Of a DNA stretch of 64,000 nt, positions 48,484 through 56,689 are shown in pieces. Numbering within the stretch: position 1 is the stretch's first letter; each line of letters starts with the position of its first letter. The stretch is from an uncultured Dehalococcoidia bacterium. Its GTDB lineage: Bacteria; Chloroflexota; Dehalococcoidia; Lucifugimonadales; JAAXIE01. The DNA lies in assembly GCA_951813255.1 (NCBI GenBank), contig OX638353.1, positions 2,663,501 through 2,727,500 on the forward strand, written 5' to 3'. Under the pieces are notes generated by a model. That model searched no databases. It was given only the letters and a program-made list of their open reading frames with translations, and was not told where the DNA came from. Position numbers and translations under genes: made by a program.

Positions 48484-49044
48484 ATGGCCAAATCGTTCGA
48501 CATCAGCCGGGTAGGGCACGTCGGCATACAGGTGACCGACTTCGACCGCTCGTTGCACTGGTACACCCAGACCCTTGGCCTCACCCTCACGGGGAAGTGG
48601 CCTATGGGCGAAGATGGCGCCATCGCCTTCATGCGGTTCAACGAGGACCACCACAACATTGTGCTGTTCACCCACCCGACTGAGGTGGACGATGAGACTA
48701 GGAATCTCGGCTACAACGGCCTACAACACATTGCCATGGAGGTCGCGGACCGGGACGAGTGGCTGAAGGCCCTCGCCGACCTGCGGCGTAAGGGCGTGCC
48801 CATCATCCTCGGTCCGATGATTCACGGCCCCGAGGGTTCCATGGGCGCGCCTGCCAACTTCATGGGTGGCAGCGGCAGCCGCTCTTTCTACTTTAAGGAC
48901 CCTGACGGGAACCTTCTGGAGATCTACTCCGAGATGATGAAGGTCCCCAACGGCGACCTCTTCCCCCGCCCTGAGTACGCAGAAGTGTTCGGCGCCCGGC
49001 CGCCGGATTTGGGAAACCTCTCCGACACCTTGCAGGGCCGTTAA
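48484..49044 (+). CDS. VOC/glyoxalase-family protein, copy 2
   Basis: The 186-residue paralogue of the preceding gene differs at only about 20 of the first 168 positions, plus one inserted residue (SMGAPANFMGG against SMGPGNFMGG). Metal-ligand positions are kept. It has an extra 16-residue tail. Adjacent near-identical genes point to a recent tandem duplication, or to subunits of a hetero-oligomer. GAGGAGAA precedes the ATG. Confidence 0.88.
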   Translation: MAKSFDISRVGHVGIQVTDFDRSLHWYTQTLGLTLTGKWPMGEDGAIAFMRFNEDHHNIVLFTHPTEVDDETRNLGYNGLQHIAMEVADRDEWLKALADLRRKGVPIILGPMIHGPEGSMGAPANFMGGSGSRSFYFKDPDGNLLEIYSEMMKVPNGDLFPRPEYAEVFGARPPDLGNLSDTLQGR

Positions 49045-49072
49045 GAGGCCAGTCCAGTTGTGCAGACCTAGC

Positions 49073-49101
49073 AGGGGGCCGTTCAGGCCCCCTAACTTTT
49101 T
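49073..49101 (+). terminator. Rho-independent terminator after the VOC pair
   Basis: AGGGGGCC and GGCCCCCT form an 8-bp stem around GTTCA, followed by AACTTTTT. Confidence 0.8.
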
Positions 49102-49232
49102 CGGCTACCGGGTGGCCACCGGCCCACATTCGCCCTTGTGGTTGTACCCATCTTGCGGCGCGCCCAAGGGCTGACTTTGAACACCGCCGCTAGCACCGCC
49201 AGCAGTCCTGCCAACAACCATAGCCGGTTCAT
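49092..49232 (-). CDS. Possible small membrane protein (46 aa)
   Basis: From ATG 49232, preceded by GGGAGAAGAGAAGCG, the frame encodes one hydrophobic helix (RLWLLAGLLAVLAAVFKV) and a basic C-terminus. It is too short for a domain call. The remaining 49233-49413 sequence holds nothing else recognisable. Confidence 0.35.
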   Translation of the reverse strand: MNRLWLLAGLLAVLAAVFKVSPWARRKMGTTTRANVGRWPPGSRKS

Positions 49233-49414
49233 CGCTTCTCTTCTCCCATCCCACTGAGTCGGCCGTGAGTCTTCCTTCACCCGCCTTACTTTACCCTCAA
49301 GTCCGCTCAGGCTACTATCACCCGGTAGGGAACTACGGCCTACATCTTGCAAGACCTAGCCCATAGTATCAATATATCAGGCCGTCCCCTCTAACCACGA
49401 TCAGGAGGCTTCAC

Positions 49415-50488
49415 TTGCCCTCGTACACCATAGCTGCCATTGCAGGCGATGGGATAGGCCCGGAGGTCATCGCGGAAGGTAAGAAGGCATTGGAGGCTGT
49501 TGCCGCTTCCCGCGGTGACCTTGAATTCCACTTCACCGACCTCCCTTGGGGCTCCGACTTCTACCGCGAGACCGGGATGATGATGCCCCAGGATGGGCTG
49601 CAACGCCTGATGCCCCACGATGCCATTCTCTTCGGCGCAGTCGGCGACCCAAATATCCCCGACCACGTCACCCTGCATGGCCTCATCCTCCCCATACGGC
49701 GGGGAATGGACCAAGGCGTGTGCTTCCGCCCGTCCTATCTCTACCAAGGCGTGTCGTCCCCTCTGGCTGGTAAGGCCCCAGGGGACATCGATATGGTGGT
49801 GTTCCGAGAGAATACCGAGGGGGAGTATGCCCCAATGGGAGGCAGACTCTATCCGGGTACCCCGCACGAGGTGGCAGTGCAGGCGGGTGTGTTTACCCGC
49901 CACGGCACCGAGCGGATCATCCGGGCTGCGTTCGAATACGCCCAGAAACGGAACAAGAAGCGAAAGGTAACCTCTGTCACCAAGTCCAATGCCCAAGCCT
50001 TCAGTATGGTCTTCTGGGACGAGGTCTTCCGCGATGTTGCCGCCGAATACCCCGACATCGAGACCGAGTCGTTGCTGGTGGACCGTGCCTGCATGGACTT
50101 CATTCGCTGGCCTGAGAGCTTTGATGTCGTTGTAGCCTCCAACCTGTTTGCCGACATCCTGACCGACATCGCTGCCATCATCACCGGCAGCATGGGTCTG
50201 GCAGCCAGTGCCAACATCAATCCCACGAGGGAATTCCCTTCCATGTTCGAGCCGGTCCACGGGGCGGCCTTCGACATCACCGGTAAGGGCATCGCCAACC
50301 CGCTGGCGACGGTTTTGGCCTGTTCGCTGATGCTGGAGCACTTGGGAGAGACAGAAGCGGCGACCTCTCTTGATCGGGCTGTCCAGACCTGCCTGGAGCA
50401 GGGAACTGTGAAAACTCCAGACTTGGGAGGCACGGCAAGCACCAGCGCTATGGGTGATGAGGTAGTGCGCTTGGTGCAGCAAAGGTAG
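49415..50488 (+). CDS. Tartrate/D-malate-type decarboxylating dehydrogenase
   Basis: The 357-residue protein belongs to the isocitrate/isopropylmalate dehydrogenase family: IAAIAGDGIGPEVIAEGKKA, the signature FADILTDIAAIITGSMGLAA and FEPVHGAAFDITGKGIANPL. DFYRETGMMMPQDGL, FGAVGDPNIPDHVTLHGLIL and PIRRGMDQGVCFRPSY match the tartrate/D-malate dehydrogenase branch rather than LeuB. It would decarboxylate D-malate or tartrate with NAD. The start is TTG 49415, 6 bases after AGGAGG. Confidence 0.87.
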   Translation: MPSYTIAAIAGDGIGPEVIAEGKKALEAVAASRGDLEFHFTDLPWGSDFYRETGMMMPQDGLQRLMPHDAILFGAVGDPNIPDHVTLHGLILPIRRGMDQGVCFRPSYLYQGVSSPLAGKAPGDIDMVVFRENTEGEYAPMGGRLYPGTPHEVAVQAGVFTRHGTERIIRAAFEYAQKRNKKRKVTSVTKSNAQAFSMVFWDEVFRDVAAEYPDIETESLLVDRACMDFIRWPESFDVVVASNLFADILTDIAAIITGSMGLAASANINPTREFPSMFEPVHGAAFDITGKGIANPLATVLACSLMLEHLGETEAATSLDRAVQTCLEQGTVKTPDLGGTASTSAMGDEVVRLVQQR

Positions 50489-50642
50489 ATGCTCCGCTAC
50501 CTGCCCGGAGCTTGGAAGCAACTGGATTGCGATTGACTCGCAACAGTGCCTCAAGTAGAATGCCGACGGTTTCCCGCCAGAGGTTGCGGGTCAGGGAGTG
50601 GCCCTAGTATAGGGAATCCCCAGCTTGGGAGGAGTGTAGCCA

Positions 50643-51110
50643 ATGCCCAGTATTACAATGACCGTCAACGGCACCAAGTACACCAACGACGTAGAGCCCA
50701 GACTGCTGCTGGTCCATTATCTGCGCGACATATTGGGCCTTACCGGCACTCATGTGGGTTGCGATACCAGCCAGTGTGGCGCCTGTACCATTAATGTGGA
50801 TGGGCGCGCAGTGAAGTCCTGTACATTGTTCGCGGTCCAAGCTGATGGCGCGGACATCCTCACCATCGAGGGCATGGCTAAGGGCGATGAGCTTCATCCC
50901 ATTCAGGAAGGCTTCTGGGAAGAGCACGGCCTGCAATGTGGCTTCTGCACCCCGGGCATGATCATGATTGCCCACCAGATACTGGAGCGCACCCCCCGTC
51001 CTACTGAAGCGGAAATCCGCCATGGACTGGCAGGAAACCTGTGTCGCTGCACCGGCTACCACAACATAGTCAAGGCCATCCAGTACGCTGCTAACAAGAT
51101 GTCGCCATAA
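50643..51110 (+). CDS. [2Fe-2S] subunit of a xanthine-dehydrogenase/CO-dehydrogenase-type enzyme (CoxS-like)
   Basis: The 155-residue protein has the plant-type ferredoxin motif [16 protein letters not shown] with a later Cys (KSCTLFA), and the helical second cluster domain [13 protein letters not shown] and [15 protein letters not shown]. This is the small electron-transfer subunit of molybdenum hydroxylases. GGGAGGAG precedes the ATG. The FAD subunit follows 42 bases later. Confidence 0.93.
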   Translation: MPSITMTVNGTKYTNDVEPRLLLVHYLRDILGLTGTHVGCDTSQCGACTINVDGRAVKSCTLFAVQADGADILTIEGMAKGDELHPIQEGFWEEHGLQCGFCTPGMIMIAHQILERTPRPTEAEIRHGLAGNLCRCTGYHNIVKAIQYAANKMSP

Positions 51111-51152
51111 CTTGGCGTCCGCCCTGGCAAAACGCATGAGGAGTGGTACGAA

Positions 51153-52022
51153 ATGATCCCTGCCTCGTTTGAATATCACGCACCCACCACGCTGGCGGAC
51201 GCATTGCGGCTGCTGGGTAGGAACCGGGAAGACGGAAAAATCATGGCAGGAGGCCACAGCCTGACCCCCATGATGAAGCTACGGCTAGCCCGTCCCGGCT
51301 CTGTCATTGACCTGCGGCGTGTCCCGGGCCTTAGCTACATCCGTGAAGAAGACGGCCACTTGGCCATTGGGGCCATGACCACCTATTGGGACATCATGTC
51401 CTCGGAGCTGGTACAGCAGAAGCGTCCAGGACTAGCTGCTACGGCCGCGGAGGTTGCCGATATCCAGGTCCGCAACAAAGGCACCATAGGCGGCTCCCTG
51501 TCCCACGCCGACCCCGCGGGTGACATGCCCGCTACCGTCTTGGCATTGGAAGCTGAGATACAGTCACGCAGCAGCCGGGCCACTCGGGCTACCCCGGCAG
51601 AGCGCTTTTTCGTCGATACTTTCGTCACCCGTCTGCGGGACAACGAGATACTCACCGAGATCCGTATCCCGGTTGCTCCTGCCCGCACGGGCGAGTCGTA
51701 CAAGAAGTTCGCCAACAAGGCATCCCACTACGCCATCGTCGGTGTCGCCGCCCAAGTGACCTTGGGACGGGACGGCAACTGCGAGAAGGTGCGCATCGGA
51801 ATCACCGGAGCGGGCCCCAAGGCTGTGCGAGCGCGAGCTTCTGAGCGGGCCTTGGAGGGACGCGATCCCTCGGATCGGCAGATTGAGCGGGCGGCCAACA
51901 TGGCCAGCCGTGCTGTCACTCTCTACAACGAGGACATCCACGGGTCCGGTGAATACCGTGCCCACCTCACTAGGGTGATGACCCGGCGAGCGCTGCAAGA
52001 GGCGGTTGCCAACGCCAAATAA
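51153..52022 (+). CDS. FAD-binding subunit of a molybdenum hydroxylase (CoxM-like)
   Basis: The 289-residue protein shows the PCMH-type FAD domain: MAGGHSLTPMMKLRLARPGS, VIDLRRVPGLSYI, GAMTTYWDIMSSE, VRNKGTIGGSLSHADPAGDM and a CoxM C-terminal domain (ITGAGPKAVRARASERALEG). It passes electrons from the [2Fe-2S] subunit to an acceptor. No molybdenum-binding large subunit is encoded on either side in the window; the next genes are an NrtS-like protein and a reverse-strand MFS gene. Confidence 0.92.
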   Translation: MIPASFEYHAPTTLADALRLLGRNREDGKIMAGGHSLTPMMKLRLARPGSVIDLRRVPGLSYIREEDGHLAIGAMTTYWDIMSSELVQQKRPGLAATAAEVADIQVRNKGTIGGSLSHADPAGDMPATVLALEAEIQSRSSRATRATPAERFFVDTFVTRLRDNEILTEIRIPVAPARTGESYKKFANKASHYAIVGVAAQVTLGRDGNCEKVRIGITGAGPKAVRARASERALEGRDPSDRQIERAANMASRAVTLYNEDIHGSGEYRAHLTRVMTRRALQEAVANAK

Positions 52023-52047
52023 TCGTCCTGCCTTTGGCGTAAGATAA

Positions 52048-52359
52048 GTGCAGCCACCCGATATAGAGCAAGGTTGTGAAGCATGCCGGCGGCCCCTGAA
52101 AAGGGGCCGCCGATTTGTTTTCAAGAAGGGCAGCTCGGAGCACGCGCGCTGCTTGCGGTGCTGCTTCCTGTACTGGCCGATGATACGGCGCTCCCTTATA
52201 GCGTCCCTGGTGGTGGGATCGGTGCTTACGGCCATCAACCAGGGGACCATCATGTTTGGCGGTTCGTGGGATGCGGACCTCTATTGGAAGATACCGCTGA
52301 CTTTTTGCGTCCCCTTCTGTGTAGCCACGTACGGCGCGCTGGCCAACAGTCGCAGCTAG
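52048..52359 (+). CDS. NrtS-like membrane protein with N-terminal cysteine ribbon
   Basis: The 103-residue protein has a C-E-A-C...CLRCC cysteine pair set in the first 40 residues, then two membrane helices: SLIASLVVGSVLTAINQGTI and WKIPLTFCVPFCVATYGALA. The I-N-Q-G and P-F-x-V-x-T-Y-x-A motifs match NrtS, annotated in cyanobacteria as a nitrate/nitrite transporter. The cysteine ribbon is an addition I would not expect in NrtS. The GTG start is weakly supported. It lies 25 bases after coxM. Confidence 0.65.
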   Translation: MQPPDIEQGCEACRRPLKRGRRFVFKKGSSEHARCLRCCFLYWPMIRRSLIASLVVGSVLTAINQGTIMFGGSWDADLYWKIPLTFCVPFCVATYGALANSRS

Positions 52360-52412
52360 CTGCGCCCTCTCCAGGTACGATTCTCCGGATACCATCCTGG
52401 GGTGAAGCTCGT

Positions 52413-53735
52413 TCAGCGAGCGGGTCTGGCCGGATCAGCTGTTCGTCCCTGTGTGCGTTCACCTGCTCGCTCCGGTGTTAGACCCGGCACGTACCCTCGC
52501 AGGCCGCGCATTTCAGGGCTGAGCAGCAGCACCCCCAGAGCGACGACCAAGATGATAACGGCTCCGATGGTGACAGCGGTGGCAGCGTCGGTGAATTGGG
52601 CTATCGTGCCTCCCATAGCCATGCCGAGGGGTACGAGGCTCCATGTGGCCCCAAAGAGGCCCATTACTCTGCCCCTAAGCCGGTCGGGCACCAACTGTTG
52701 CAGGGTGCTCATGCCTCCCACGAGGTAGGTGGAATAGGATGCGCCCACGAAGAACAGGGTGCCCATGGCCAGGAGGTAGTCTCCGCGCCACGCAGTCAGG
52801 GAGAACAGGATGAGCCATATTCCGTAGCTGACTGCGGCGCCCACGATCACCAGCCCCTTGGGGTGATGTGGTTTCAGGTTGGCGATCAGAATCGTACCCA
52901 TCAGCGCCCCCGCGCCGGCGACACCCAGCAGGTAACCGACGCGAGCGGCGCCCACGTGGAAGGCTTCGTCGGCGAAGGAAGGCATGAGGTGTATGTAGGA
53001 CATGCCGAAGAGGCTGTTGCAGAAGGTGAGCAACATTACAAGAGAGAAGACGGTGTGCTGCCGCACGTAGCGGAAGCCCTCACGCACCTGCTGCACCACC
53101 CTGCCCTGTGCCGGTGGTCGTTCCCTCAGGTTCAGCAGCGACACCACGACGGACATCAGGTAGAAGGCGGCGGCGGTGCAGAACATGGAAGTGTGTATCC
53201 CCCAGTTCTCGATGACCAAGCCAGCCACGGCAGGAGCGCCAATGCGCACCGCGTTCCATACAATGTTCTCCATGGCAACGGCATTCAAGATGTGCTCACG
53301 CAGCACGAGGCGTGGGAATATGCTGGAGCGGCTGGGCTGGTCGATGGCGGAAACGGCCCCGATGACTACCGCTGTCCCCAGCACATGCCATACTTCCACC
53401 CGGTCGGTCAGAACCAGAAAGGCCAAGAGAGCGACCACGCTCGCGGAGGTGGCTTGGGCGAGAGTGACCATGCGCTTGGGCTCCAGCCGGTCAGCTAGGA
53501 CTCCCCCTACGAGGTTGAGGACCAAGGCTGGCAGGGCGATGGCCATCCCCAAGAAACCCAAGTCCAGCTCCTCACCCGTCAGGTCGTACATGAGCCAACC
53601 CATGGTGAAGTTGAGGAGCATCTGGTGGCCCGTCACCTGGGCCAGCAGTACCATCCAGTAGTAGCGGAACTGCCCGTATCGCATGGATGAGGGCAGTGCA
53701 TTGTTCAAGCGGCGGAATGTTCCCTGGGAACCCAT
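52413..53735 (-). CDS. MFS transporter, EntS/MFS_3-like
   Basis: The 440-residue protein has 12 hydrophobic helices. MRYGQFRYYWMVLLAQVTGHQMLLNFTMGWLMYDLTG-like content (QMLLNFTMGWLMYDLT), VGGVLADRLEPKRMV (motif A) and IDQPSRSSIFPRLV match the MFS_3/EntS branch, and a second motif A-like LVPDRLRGRVMGLF occurs in the C-terminal half. It probably exports a small molecule; substrate unknown. It converges with the CoxM/NrtS genes. Confidence 0.87.
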   Translation of the reverse strand: MGSQGTFRRLNNALPSSMRYGQFRYYWMVLLAQVTGHQMLLNFTMGWLMYDLTGEELDLGFLGMAIALPALVLNLVGGVLADRLEPKRMVTLAQATSASVVALLAFLVLTDRVEVWHVLGTAVVIGAVSAIDQPSRSSIFPRLVLREHILNAVAMENIVWNAVRIGAPAVAGLVIENWGIHTSMFCTAAAFYLMSVVVSLLNLRERPPAQGRVVQQVREGFRYVRQHTVFSLVMLLTFCNSLFGMSYIHLMPSFADEAFHVGAARVGYLLGVAGAGALMGTILIANLKPHHPKGLVIVGAAVSYGIWLILFSLTAWRGDYLLAMGTLFFVGASYSTYLVGGMSTLQQLVPDRLRGRVMGLFGATWSLVPLGMAMGGTIAQFTDAATAVTIGAVIILVVALGVLLLSPEMRGLRGYVPGLTPERAGERTQGRTADPARPAR

Positions 53736-53784
53736 TGGCGCCTGACTAGTCTCTCATCCGTCGGTCTCTGGGCTCGTCAGTCCG

Positions 53785-54021
53785 TCACTCCCTCGAGGGC
53801 AGACTGCCCCAAGTCAGCGCATCCGGGTCTTCCACCAATCCCTGCTCCCCTGCCATCTGGCGCAGTTGCAACAGTGTGGCGTTGACCTCCGGGGTGAGAA
53901 ACACCCACTCAGGCTCCTCAGGGAACCAGTACGGCGAGTTGATGCGGACTACCTTGAGTTCTTGGGCATTCAGGTAGATGCCGAATCTGGTTGTTCCGCT
54001 TCTTCCAGGGTCCCGTTCCAT
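53785..54021 (-). CDS. Hypothetical small protein
   Basis: The 78-residue frame (start MERDPGRSGTTRFGIYLNAQ, then WFPEEPEWVFLTPEVNATLL) overlaps the 3' end of plsC by 52 bases in another frame. It has no recognised domain and is acidic and soluble. GGTGACGA lies just before the ATG. The overlap and conserved codon character make it plausible. Confidence 0.45.
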   Translation of the reverse strand: MERDPGRSGTTRFGIYLNAQELKVVRINSPYWFPEEPEWVFLTPEVNATLLQLRQMAGEQGLVEDPDALTWGSLPSRE

Positions 54022-54716
54022 TCGTCACCGTCCTGTTGTCGGAAGCCGTTGTCTGAGGCATTGACTTGGGCCCGCATCCGTTCCAGGGAGTAGTAGCCGC
54101 GGTACTGTTCAGGAAGCATGATGGCTATACGGCCCATGATGTTGTCGGTGAAGTGCTCCAATACTGCCCGGCTGACGTTGCCCTCAATCTTTGGCAGGGT
54201 GAACGGCTGGCCCACCCTTACCGACATATTGCAGAAGGCGAACAGGGTACGCCATAGAGGGCGTATCTTCTCGCTGCCCCAACAGGCGACGGGCAATATG
54301 GGGGCTTGGGATTTCAGGGCTAGGTAGGCCACACCGGCAGAGGCCCGTCGCATCTGCCCCTCCAAGCTGCGACCGCCCTCAGGGAACAGGCCCACGCACC
54401 TGTCGCGGTCCAACTGCTGCATGGCCCACAGCAATGCCTCCGGGTCGTTTCCGTTCCGCTTCACCGGGAAGGCGCCCAAACCCCGCAACACGTGGTTCCG
54501 CACCGGCCCCCTGAAGAGGCTGTCCTTAGCCATAAAGAAGATATAACGACCTACGGTGCTGGTGACCAGCGGGATGTCGGAATTGCCCATGTGGTTGGAG
54601 ACCACAATCAGCGGCCCATGCCTTGGCACGTTCTCCCGGCCCTGCCGGTCGACTCGGGCGAATAGCCCCATGCCTACGCGGGCCATCTCGGTGCCGAAGT
54701 GGTAGTAGACGCCCAT
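53970..54716 (-). CDS. plsC: 1-acyl-sn-glycerol-3-phosphate acyltransferase
   Basis: From ATG 54716 the protein has 248 residues. The PlsC motifs are VSNHMGNSDIPL (N-H-x4-D), FPVKRNG, LFPEGGRSLEGQM and ILPVACWGSEKI. It acylates lysophosphatidic acid to phosphatidic acid at the inner membrane. The start codon overlaps the cmk stop (TGATG), so the two are translationally coupled; cmk-plsC is a common pair. Confidence 0.92.
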   Translation of the reverse strand: MGVYYHFGTEMARVGMGLFARVDRQGRENVPRHGPLIVVSNHMGNSDIPLVTSTVGRYIFFMAKDSLFRGPVRNHVLRGLGAFPVKRNGNDPEALLWAMQQLDRDRCVGLFPEGGRSLEGQMRRASAGVAYLALKSQAPILPVACWGSEKIRPLWRTLFAFCNMSVRVGQPFTLPKIEGNVSRAVLEHFTDNIMGRIAIMLPEQYRGYYSLERMRAQVNASDNGFRQQDGDEWNGTLEEAEQPDSAST

Positions 54717-55423
54717 CAGGCAGCACCGATCATGCAAATGATCCGGTCGACGACCTGCTCCACGTCCATCCCCTCGGTATCCAGTTTATGAGCGTCGTCG
54801 GCCGCCACCAACGGGGAGTGGCTGCGCTGGGTATCACGCTGGTCACGCTGTTTGATGTCGGCCAGTATTCGGCCGTAGCCTCCCTCATCGCCAACTTGCA
54901 GCATTCGTCTCCGCGCCCGCGTTTCAGGGGAGGCAACAAGGAAGACTTTGAGGTCCGCATTGGGTGCGACTATGGTGCCAATATCCCGTCCGACCATGAC
55001 GATGGAGCCTTTGGAAGCTATGTCGCGCTGCTGCTTAACCAAGGCTGTCCTCACCTCGGGCCATTGCGCCACTTGGGATGCCCCGGAGTCGACTTCCGGG
55101 GTGTAGAACCGTGGGTCTCGCTCATCGGAGGAGGCGCTGCCCTCCTGCACGGTGAACTCGAAGGTCTCGTCGCTGGCCAACTGACGCAGTGCCGCGCCAT
55201 CGGAGAGCGAAAGACCCTTGCGGATGGCAGTCCATGCCAAGGCGCGATACATGAGGCCAGTGTCGAGAAACTGGAACTCTAGTCTACGGGCCAGCAGTCT
55301 GCCTACTGTCGTCTTGCCGGAAGCGGCGGGACCATCTATGGCGATAGTCGGGTGCTTTGTGAGTACCCCTAGGCGAGAGCGGAGGGGTGTTCCTGAAGGT
55401 TCGTTTTCGGTGGAGGGGAACAC
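54716..55423 (-). CDS. cmk: Cytidylate kinase
   Basis: The 235-residue protein contains the P-loop IAIDGPAASGKTTVGRLLAR, LDTGLMYRALAWTAIR, VDSGASQVAQWPEVRTAL, MVGRDIGTIVAPNADLKVFL and RSHSPLVAADDAHKLDTEGM. It phosphorylates CMP and dCMP. The first 23 residues are outside the conserved fold and the true start may be GTG/TTG nearer LTKHPTIAID. Confidence 0.94.
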   Translation of the reverse strand: MFPSTENEPSGTPLRSRLGVLTKHPTIAIDGPAASGKTTVGRLLARRLEFQFLDTGLMYRALAWTAIRKGLSLSDGAALRQLASDETFEFTVQEGSASSDERDPRFYTPEVDSGASQVAQWPEVRTALVKQQRDIASKGSIVMVGRDIGTIVAPNADLKVFLVASPETRARRRMLQVGDEGGYGRILADIKQRDQRDTQRSHSPLVAADDAHKLDTEGMDVEQVVDRIICMIGAA

Positions 55424-55506
55424 TATTGGGAGTATATACCTGTGGGATTTGGGTGTATAGGTTCGCTAGGTATCTCGTCGTGGCACCGTGCGATTCGCCC
55501 AGATAC

Positions 55507-56535
55507 CTACCAATCGGGCTGGTAGTCCTCGAAGTCATTGTTGGTTAGGCGCTTCTGCTCTGTGCCGTCGCGTTCCATGGTGAAGATCTCGGTCTCGGTG
55601 TACAGGTCCGACACGAAGGCGATTCGCTTGCTATCGGGAGACCACACCGGTGAAGATTCCTCTGCCTCGTTCTTGGTCAACTGCTGCTGATTGTTCCCGT
55701 CGGCGTCCATTACGAATATCTCGGCGTCGCCGTCGGTTGTGGATACATAGCAGATACGCCTGCCATCCGGCGACCATCTAGGGTGGTAATTGTCACCATC
55801 GTTCTGGGTCAGCGCCCTGCGTTCGCTCCCATCTACGTTCATAACAAAGACGTCACGCAAGCCGTCGTCGCCTGGGGAAACGAACGCGACCATGTCTCCC
55901 TTGGGAGACCAGCGCGGAGACTGATCAGGATGCTCGGTGAGTCGCTCCACATTGACCCCATCGGGGTTCCTCATCACGATGCCGGCAGGCTCCGTGGTTG
56001 TGAAGAGGAGGGATGCGCCATCGGGCGACCAGTGGCCGAGGTCCACTCCCGTGGAGTCCTGGGTCAACTGGCGCAGGTCAGAACCGTCCACGCTTAGGTG
56101 CCATATCTCGAGGGAGCCGCTGCGGTCCGACACGAAGGCTATGCGTGCGCTGTCGGGGGACCATACGTGCTGGCGGTTCATGCCTGGGGAAGTTGCTACT
56201 CTGATTTGCTCGGCACCGTCGGCGGTGGTGCGTACGATCTCTGCATCGGCGTCGGAACTCTGGGACATGAAAGCGACCGAAGTGCCGTTGGGAGCCCAGA
56301 GGGGTCGCGAGTCGAGGGCGTCAGTGGATGTCAGCCTGACCTGCTCCGATCCGTCGGGCTGCATCACGTAGACTTCGGGATTGCCATCGCGCTCAGATAT
56401 GAAAGTGATGGGGCTGGTGTCAGACTCGCAGGCAAGAGCCGCCAGCATCGGCAAAGACGCAAGGAGGAGGATGGGAGGGACCCTTGTGGCCACCCGCAGG
56501 CGTGCCACAAGTCCTATCAAGGGACCGAGGCTCAT
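55507..56535 (-). CDS. TolB-like PD40 beta-propeller lipoprotein
   Basis: From ATG 56535 the protein has 342 residues. A hydrophobic leader ends in a lipobox (LAALAC, C36). Then come about seven repeats of the PD40/TolB type, each with a W-S-P-D-x-x-x-I-A-F-V-S core: PLWAPNGTSVAFMS, HVWSPDSARIAFVSDRSGS, GHWSPDGASLLFTT, PRWSPKGDMVAFVSPG, PRWSPDGRRICYVSTTDGDA and PVWSPDSKRIAFVSDL. It is likely an anchored propeller for protein contacts outside the membrane. TATACT stands 6 bases before the ATG, suggesting a leaderless message. Confidence 0.85.
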   Translation of the reverse strand: MSLGPLIGLVARLRVATRVPPILLLASLPMLAALACESDTSPITFISERDGNPEVYVMQPDGSEQVRLTSTDALDSRPLWAPNGTSVAFMSQSSDADAEIVRTTADGAEQIRVATSPGMNRQHVWSPDSARIAFVSDRSGSLEIWHLSVDGSDLRQLTQDSTGVDLGHWSPDGASLLFTTTEPAGIVMRNPDGVNVERLTEHPDQSPRWSPKGDMVAFVSPGDDGLRDVFVMNVDGSERRALTQNDGDNYHPRWSPDGRRICYVSTTDGDAEIFVMDADGNNQQQLTKNEAEESSPVWSPDSKRIAFVSDLYTETEIFTMERDGTEQKRLTNNDFEDYQPDW

Positions 56536-56653
56536 GTGGCGAGTATAGCAAGGGGTTATGGTCAACTACGCAGGGGTTGAGACGCCAGTTCTGCCCAGTT
56601 CCGCTGTTGCCGCTATGGTTCTTCGATCCTACGGATTGGGGGGTGGGCTGTAG

Positions 56654-56659
56654 TATAAT
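56654..56659 (+). promoter_or_regulatory. -10 box TATAAT upstream of the LLM oxidoreductase
   Basis: A perfect TATAAT 30 bases before the ATG at 56690, which has AGGGAGGGG upstream. No convincing -35 element. Confidence 0.45.
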
Positions 56660-56689
56660 CGGATTGTTTCCGCTAGGGAGGGGCAAGGC

